A stretch of DNA of 64,000 bases, taken from assembly GCA_964019055.1 (NCBI GenBank), contig OZ025206.1, forward strand, positions 18,586,860 to 18,650,859, in the 5' to 3' direction. The notes under the pieces are model-generated. The model searched no databases. It was not told where the DNA came from and saw only the letters and a list, made by a program, of their open reading frames with translations. This stretch comes from Anthopleura xanthogrammica (Eukaryota > Cnidaria > Anthozoa > Actiniaria > Actiniidae). Below, in pieces: positions 52,217 through 61,200 of the stretch (positions are counted from its first letter, which is position 1; each line of letters begins with the position of its first letter). The translations under genes were made by a program, and so were the position numbers.

Positions 52217-55200
52217 GGTTTATTAGCAAAATCCAAACGCAATTTGGCTCTTACAATGCTAAATAACTATCTAAGGACAAAGACGAACACATAAGAATAG
52301 AAAAATATGTATATATATATAATAAAAAAATAAAAAATAAAAAAAAATAAAAAAAAGTAGCCTAGAATTATTTAACCTATCTAATTCTCTTCCTTTCTTG
52401 TGCGTTGACTGCAGTATTCTTTGCTATTGAAATTAATTGTTAACTCGCTATTTTCTTTGTAGCCCCGACAAAAGAACTCAAGAAGACTTGGATGTGATAT
52501 ATGAAGAGTTACTGCACATTAAAGCATTATCCAATCTATCTACTATGGTAAGATATGGCACGAAGCTAACATTCATTTTAAGGGGTGTGGTCTATGTGGA
52601 TGTGTAGATGTGTGTGTGGGGGGAGAGGGAGGGTTGGAGGAGGGAGAAGGGATAAAGAAGGAGGGAGGTATGATCAGTGTGACTCCAATTTGTTTTACTT
52701 TGCTCTAGCAAAGGCCATACTCTGATCTTAAAGGGGGACTGGTACGAAAATCGTTCAAAATTTAATTCGGCTGAAACTTTCCTAGAATAATCTCTAAGGG
52801 TCTAATAAACACTGGTTAAAGTTTTTTCTTGATATTCCGAAGGGAAGTATTATATTTTTACGAATTTTTAAAGAAGTCAGTGACGTCATTTACTCAACAC
52901 CATACATCGCTCTATACATTTCCCTGTATTTTGTGATCAAAATATTCGCTCGTTCCATACTCAATACTGAAAAAAAGAGACTTAAAAATCAATTGTAATC
53001 ACAATAAACGTCAGTAAAGTCTTTCAGCCAACCTTTGGGCTTTATAGAAATAAAATAAATCAAGAAGTTATTTACAAAGAAATGTATGGTGCGGTGTTTA
53101 GTGTTGAGTAAATGACGTCACAGACTCCGTTAAAGATTCGTAAAAATATAATACTTCCCTTCGGAATATCAAGAAAAAAAATGATCTAGTGTTTATTAGA
53201 GCCTTAAAGATCATTCCAAGAAAGTTTCAGCCGAATTAAATTTTGAGCGATTTTCGTACTAGTCCCCCTTTAAAAAAGGGTTTCAAAACCCATTGGAAAT
53301 CGGAGCTATCCCTGGGTAACCTCCTATATGATATGATTTATACTTTATTAAAATATATATATAACTAATGGAAAATAATATACTTGGATCATTATATAAT
53401 TCTAATATCGTTCACGCTTTTTCTGACGCCCCGTTTCATTATTTTAACACTTAGGTTAAGAAGGATTTAGCTGCTGTTTTTGTGCTCGAAACATGCAAAA
53501 AGAAAGGAACTATGTGTAAGTAAAGGATTGTCAAAAGTGTCATAAAATGCGCAATCGTAATCATGTTCTATGCATGCATTTACTCCTATAGACCTCTTGC
53601 AGCACGTCGGAATGCAGCTCAATTTGGAGGGCAAAACAATAGGTTCCAATTCTCAGGAGATTAAATTTCTTTTGCTTTGCCCTCCAAATTGAGCTGCTCT
53701 GACGTCACGTGCAAGGGGTCTATTTAAAGGTTATAACAGGACAAATGAAGGACTCTAAGCTAAGTTCAGATTCGCCCATTGTATCTAAATACAACCGAAG
53801 ACAAAATGAAATAAGGGACCGGTCGCAACACATGGGGAACACAACTTGAAGGGGAATCAGCTAAAAATTATTGGGGGATCATATAAAGATATGATATCAG
53901 ATATACAATATCACACACAATAACTAAAAGTTATTAGAAAAAATAAAAATATATAAGATAAAAATCATAGATAAACTAAGAAAACATTAAATATATATAC
54001 TAAACGACAAAGAGTCTGACATTTCGGAGGGAATTTTCTCTGCAATTTTGTATTTGTAAAAACTGGTCCTTTTCTATCCCGGCCAGATTTTTCGCCGTTA
54101 AGCATGGAATGAGATAGACCCCTCCCTCTGCACTCTAACCGACACAGTTAACACAAGTTTTGAATAATCTAAATTAATTTTTAGTAATCAACCAAGGTGA
54201 TGAGGGCAGTTCTTGGTATATCATACTCAAAGGATCTGTAAATGTACTGGTATATGGAAAGGTGAGTATTACAAGAAAACAAAGCAATATCTTCAGAGAC
54301 ATAGAGAGAGTGCCAGACCTAGGGAGCACACGCGCGAGTCTTTTGGCGCAAAAATGTACTCGTATGTTGCAAGGTGAGTATTACAAGAAAAGAATGCAAT
54401 ATCCTCAAGCTACGGATACACGGTGCAACATTGCGCGCATTTTTGCAGGCGGCAATCAATGTTGCAAGCCATGTCACACAACGCAACTTGTTGCACGCAA
54501 TGTTGCTGAAGTAAAAAAACGATCTAACTCCAGCAACATTATCTTTAATATTGCGCGCAATGTTGCACCTTGTGTCCGCGACTTCAGTGACGTTGCGAGA
54601 TCCCCAGAAGTAGGGAGCGCGCGCGTCTTTTGGCACGAAAATTCCCGCCAAATACACAGGAACCCCATCAGAATATTAGCCATCGATTGCAAAGGCTTTT
54701 TCTAGTATTTCGACATGGAATAAAACATCAATTTTCCTAAATTTTCCACTTTTCGCTAGCTTCAAAATCAAAATTTAAAATGGAACGCACTTCTATACGT
54801 TTAGAAAATATTTTAGTCTAAAAGTGTAACTCACTTGATTTTGTGTTTATAAGGGTGTTGTCTGTCAGCTTCGTGATGGAGATGACTTTGGGAAGCTAGC
54901 CTTAGTCAACGACGCTCCTAGGTAAAAACATTTATTCTAGGAATATTCACCATCGAGAGTTACCAAAATGTAATTTGTTTTCGACTTAACGTAACAAGCA
55001 TTCAGGCTGAACGGCCATTACTAGAGTAATATCATGATTACCTCGGGATTCATTGTTTCCAGAGGGATGTTTAAGGTCTAAGATCCCCCCTGGATGAATA
55101 GTAATGAGGGATATTTAGTCTAAATATGAATATGATCATGAGCCATGGTCACTCATATAACAATGACCGGGACCATGGAAGGATCGCATTGACCCAGTCG

Positions 55201-58200
55201 AAAGTTTGGAGCAATGACTCTGCACTACACACTATTCAACACCCCAGCACTTGTGGGACCCATTGAGTAATCTTTGCGCATGCGTTGACCAGATCGGGAA
55301 TTTTTTCTTACTCTTTGTGACGTAATCAAGACGATTTGAAAATTGCCATTAATACCGCTCTAGGCCAATCAAAGTAAATTAGGATAAAGCACCACGAATG
55401 AATGAATGCTGGTTCAATTCGCCATTGTCGCATTTAACAAAGGCAAATTCCCTTAAGTATGCCGCCTATCAACAGCTTTGTAAAACTTTGTAATTTATGC
55501 ATCGTACGAAAGCTAACATATTTCCTAAGAGCAGTTTTATTTCTCAGTAATCATAATATTTATAAGTAATGAAATGAGGTAAAAACATTTATTCTAGGAA
55601 TATTCACCATCGAGAGTTTGTTTTCCACTTAACGTAACAAGCATTCAGGCTGAACGGCCATTACTAGAGTAATATCATGATTACCTCGGGATTCATTGTT
55701 TCCAGAGGGATGTTTAAGGTCTAAGATCCCCCTGGATGAATAGTAATGAGGGATATTTAGTCTAAATATGAATATGATCATGAGGTGATTAGTGATTAAA
55801 TGTCCCCGAAAGCCGAGGGAGGTTTTGTTTAACTAAACCTCCCGAGGCTTGAGTGTTCGATATCAATTGTTAGACAACGGGAAATATAAGGAACCGAACC
55901 GCAGGGCACGGCTAACTCACAGACCAAATCGAGACTTGATGAAACAGTTTTTGACGGTTTAACATCACTATTGTCATGACAGGACAGCAAGTATCGAGAC
56001 CTGCGAGGATAACTGCCAGTTTCTGAAGGTCGACAAGGATAATTTTAACAGGATTCTTAGGGTGAGTGTTGTTCTTTTCGATTACAGCACACAGAAGCGC
56101 AACCTGTTTTCCCATAGCTATGTTAGTTGTAGCCTTCCCCATGTTAGTCTTTAACACACTGTTATTTTCAAGGAGTAGGTGGAGTGATCTTAAGAGAGTT
56201 AATTGTTCTCTCGAAGTAAACTTGACCCCGACTAGAGTAATTTATAACTCATACACGAATAATTTAACATCCTCATCAATTCTGGAGTAATCTATATTCC
56301 AGATTTGGAGTAAATAAGAAGGGAGTGATTTTATTCTCGCTCATGCCACAGAACAGATGAGTAAGTTTGACTCTAATTTCAGAGCAAATTGAAAGGGAGT
56401 GGATTTGACTCCTGAAAATCGACTCCATTTTGGAGTAGTAAGAAGGGAGTTGATTTTACCCCCGCTCATGCCACAAAAGAGATGAGTTACTTTGACTCTG
56501 ACTTCAGAATGATCTGAAAGGGAGTTAATTTTACTACTGCCCATGCCTTCCCCTCGATGTTTGCGCCAAATTGCCATCAAAAGTTAAATTAATTCTAGTG
56601 ACAGAATTCTATCTTCTATTATTCGGTTTGATTATGTAATACGTTATGTAACCTAACACATTTAATTTCCTTTATCCCAATTTAACATAGCTTCATCTAA
56701 TGTCTCCTGTGTATTGATAACTAGTCACTAGACCTTTTTGCTCTATCACTATTTTCGACTTCGTGCGCTTTAAGAACAATAGGTGCATCAAAGATTGTAC
56801 GAAATTTGAACATCTTTAGAATTTGAACAAAAGATGCTTGTATTTTATTGTCGCAATAGACCCCTTGCAGCACGTCGGAATGCAGCTAAAATTGGAGGGC
56901 AAAACAAAAGGATCCAATTCTCCGGAGTTTGAAATTCTTTTGTTTTGCCCTCCAAATTTAGCTGCATTCCGATGTGCTGCAAGGGGTCTATTAACAACGA
57001 GTCGAGCCATACCAATGCACACATATACGTGACCTGAGTACAACTATTGTTCAACAACAATGAAATACGAACATCTTTTGTTCAAATTCTAAAGATGTTC
57101 AAATTTGAAAAATTTGAAAAATGGAGTAAAAAATACTACCAAAAAGGTGTCGTTCTGTACCTTTTTCTTCTTCTTCAGTTTTGAAGTAAACTTAACAATA
57201 GTAAGAGTAAAGCTCACTCCACTGAATTTATGCCAAAGTAAGAGTTAAATTTACTTTCTTGGATTTACTCTTAAAAGGGGGGCAAAAAGTGGAGTAAAAA
57301 TTACTCCCAAAAACGAGTCGTCCTGTACCTTTCTTTTAAACTCCGGATTTGGAGTTGTATTCACTCCTTGAAAATAACAGTGCTCTAGGGCGTGCCCATG
57401 CATCAACTCGCACGCGCATCATCTATCTATTTCATACTAGCCAGCCAATCAGAGCGGGCGTTATATCAACGCCAAGAGCTATTCAAAAATAAATGGCGTG
57501 AGATGCGTGAGCTGCGGTTTGTTTTTATGCGCGCACCAAGTTTTTTTTAGCCGCGTGTTTTTACGCTGGAAAACTTTGCCTAATATATATATATATATAT
57601 TTACTTTTAACAAGGACGTGGAAGTAAACACGGTACGCATGAAGGAACGCGGAAGAGATGTACTTGTGTTAAAACAAGTGAAAATAAGGAGCCAGTTTAG
57701 TGACAGGAGCCCTGTAGCAAAAACTACTCAGCAAAAGTAAGACCTTTACATTCGTTTTATCCTTTTTAGAGAGGTTTTGGTATGATTGGGAATAGTCACG
57801 GCTACGGTACAACTACGAATTTGCCGTATTTTCCCCCACTTATACGGAAACCTCACTGTACCATAGCACTTGCATTTAGAAGTATCTTGCTTAAAATACT
57901 AGAACATTTTACTTTCTGCTCCAATAGACCATTTCCGAGATGCGCGAGCGCTTTCAAAAATATCGCAGGCGCAGACATGAAAAAGAGGCATTTTTGGGCA
58001 AGATCACGCGCGCTATTGACTCTGCCCGAAAATGCATCGAGATCATGTACGCGCCTGCGATATTTTTGAAAGCGCTCGCGTATCTCGAAAATGGTGTATT
58101 CGTATAATTCTGTGCTAGACGGGATCGTGTTGTCTTTTGGAAGAGCTATAAATCTTACGGATTTCATGTACTTCTTGTGCACATTAACCCGTCTAACTAG

Positions 58201-61200
58201 CTCTAGTGGTGTTCTCTCACTACTCTTGTACTCATATTCTAATTAATTTGATTGATTGAAACCTCATAATAATAGTAATAACAAACAGCGTTCATTTACC
58301 TTGGGTGTAATGTTTTCCCATTTCAGGCCACGTCGTGTCATTCTCTTGAGAATAAGATTCTTTGTTCGAGTTGTATCCATATTCATGTGTCTTCTCATGT
58401 GCAACTGTTAGGCAAAGAAATGATACTCTAGGGAAACACGTAGTCTGAAATGGGAAAACATTAGTACGCCCTAGGGTACACTGAGAGGACTATACAAACA
58501 AGTCCCACAAAATATAAGTTTACTGCCGCCATAAAGAGGGGTGAACCTTCATGTTTTACAGGGGCCACAGGAACTCCATTCCATCTAAAACAAGTGTTAC
58601 AACTACCTTATAATATTTCAGGTATTCTGTCATGGCAGGCACGCCTGAAAAAATGATCGAACATCTTCTGGAGATGCGCATCGACAACAAAGAGAAAAAT
58701 CAAAGTAAGACCAGCTAGTTTAGGCTTGAAACAAAAACATCGACATTATCTAATGTTAGGTGTTTTGCTTGCTTCGTAAGAAAGTCGTTATTTGCTTCGG
58801 CGTCAAGCTGGCTAAATACCATCATAGACCACGCTCGCTCAAATGAGTTCCTGTAGCTCAGTGGCCTAGAGCGTCGGCTAGAAACCCGAAGGTCGTGGGT
58901 TCAAATCGCGCCAGGAAAAATGAATTTTTTCCCGAGAAAAATATACTTGACGAAACAAATAACAAATTTCGAATCATCTAAGGGTGTTTCGGGGTATCGA
59001 TAAAAATTGAATTTGAACGTCTTTTGGGAATGTTTGCAAGCCGTCAATTACCTATTCAACTGGGTTCTGTAAAAAGCCAAAAAGACACTGAATGCGTTTG
59101 TTCTGCATTTTTTATTTTTGTTTTTATTTAGCAGACAGTTTTCTTCTCGAGTTCCTGATGTCTTATCCAGTGTTCATGACGTCAGAAGCCTTGTGCATGG
59201 AACTGTTAACAAAATATCCTTTGATATTATCCTAATGATTATAATTTATTTCGCTCGCACCATTATGTGGAATTTTGTCAGCCTCTGGCACCACACTAAC
59301 AGCTACTAAAATAATAGACCAGAATTGATTTAATAATCAAGACTAAAGCTGAACAGAATATGAAGTTTTCTTAACGACTATTTACGTATCATGGCACTGT
59401 TATCCTAGAAGAACGGAAGGACAGTCAAGATGAGAGTAAACAAACCGTTGATCGCAGCATAGTAGTCAAGAAAAGGTATTGTATGACTGACAAACTGACT
59501 GACACTATTCCTGGACTCAGCCTGATATGTGACCGCAGCCGGCATAGTGGTCAAGAAAAGGTATTGTATGACTGACAAACTGACTGACACTATTCCTGGA
59601 CTCAGCATGACATTGACCGCAGCCGGCATAGTGGTCAAGAAAAGGGGTTCAGGGGTAGAACGCATGTGCATGCTGATAGCAGCGTGATATGTAGTGCATT
59701 TTAACAGAGCACACCACTCATGCGTTTGACATACGCGCGCGCAAAAAAGCAAACACTAAGATGGAGTGCTTCTACATTACGACTGTAGAACTCGTGGTTC
59801 CTCTAAGCAGGGACGGCGGGGGGTGGAGCCCCCCACCTTGTTTTACCTTAAATTTTTGCCTACTAGTCTTTTAAATGTTCTATTCTTAGCCCCTCCCTTT
59901 TCCTCTCTAATTTGCATACTACCCCCCTTTCAAATGTGCTCCGAGTCCCTGCCAAAAGATCTTGGCTTTTAGGTCTTTTAGGTATAATAGTGTCATATAG
60001 TAAAATGTTTGGTTGCGTTGTTTCTGTAGAGTGGCTCAAATGGTTCTTCAGTGGTTTAAACTGGCAAAAAACCTTCTTGTTGAAGATCAAAGCTGTTTCT
60101 TACTGATCAATGTATGTAATAATGCAATATTGTGATATACTGAACACAGCTTATAAACCCATGGATTAATGATGCTTGGGAACCAACAGGAACTTTTTAA
60201 TAATATTATTTGGGGTTTCAGTTATCCGTTGTTTCGTGAGGCGTTCCGTGAGATATTCCGTGGTATTGCGTGAAATATTTAGTGGGATGTGTCTTGCATA
60301 GACTTTCGCAAAGTCCTTCGTCTTCGAGTTGACGCGCGCTGAATAAGGCACAGGCAACCCAAACATGAATTAGGATCACAAGTGCTGGATCTCACGCGAC
60401 TTCGTGGTTCCGTTTTTTTCTTTTTCTTTTTCTTTTCACTTGCTTCGCTTGTGACTCCGGAGTCTCAAAGAGGTCGACTAGGAGCAGGTCTATGTCTTTT
60501 ATTGCTCTGTCCAGTCTTCAGGGTTGTGATATTCCCGCAGTGCATACGGCAGTGGATCTGCCCTCTGTCGTTTCTATTTAACTTTTGTTTACATTTTTAA
60601 ATTCCCTTGACTTTGATGTTGTTTGGTAGGATCTTATGTCAGCACTGGAAGCAGACACGCTGTTTGACGAGCTGAACGCTTTGAAGAAAGTCATGAACAA
60701 GAAAAAAGAGCAGTAAGTTGACGGCAAATCTTTGGTGACTGAGCTTATTCATTGTCATCTTTGTGGCCAGTAGCGTAGAACCGTAGGACTCTCCTAAATT
60801 ATAAATAAATAAATAAACCAAGGTACACCCCCTCCTCCCTCCTTCCGTTTGGGGTACTTTGCCACGCCCCTGTCTAAGGCCACGGCAAATGTTGTTGCAC
60901 AGTTAATTTATTTATTTAATCACTTCCACCTTAAAATATACAAGAATTAAAGAAAGTATAAACTAAAAAAAAAAAAGGTAGATAATGATAAAAAGAAAAA
61001 AATGGTGGGGGATCAAACAACAGAGCGAGGCTCCAAATTATGTATATTATGCTACTTTTCTTGCTTTTTAATTAGGTTTTTTATTCTTCCAGGGACACAG
61101 AAGCCGCGGATTCACAAATGATGCCGGTAAGAGCAGACTATCGTATCTAATCAGTATTACGTGCATATTTTAACAACGCTGCAGTACTCCTATCCCAATA

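Noticed and set aside
54262..54705. 147-codon frame after EPAC exon 13
   Set aside because: Intronic; built from inverted CGCAATGTTGC repeats, frames open on both strands.
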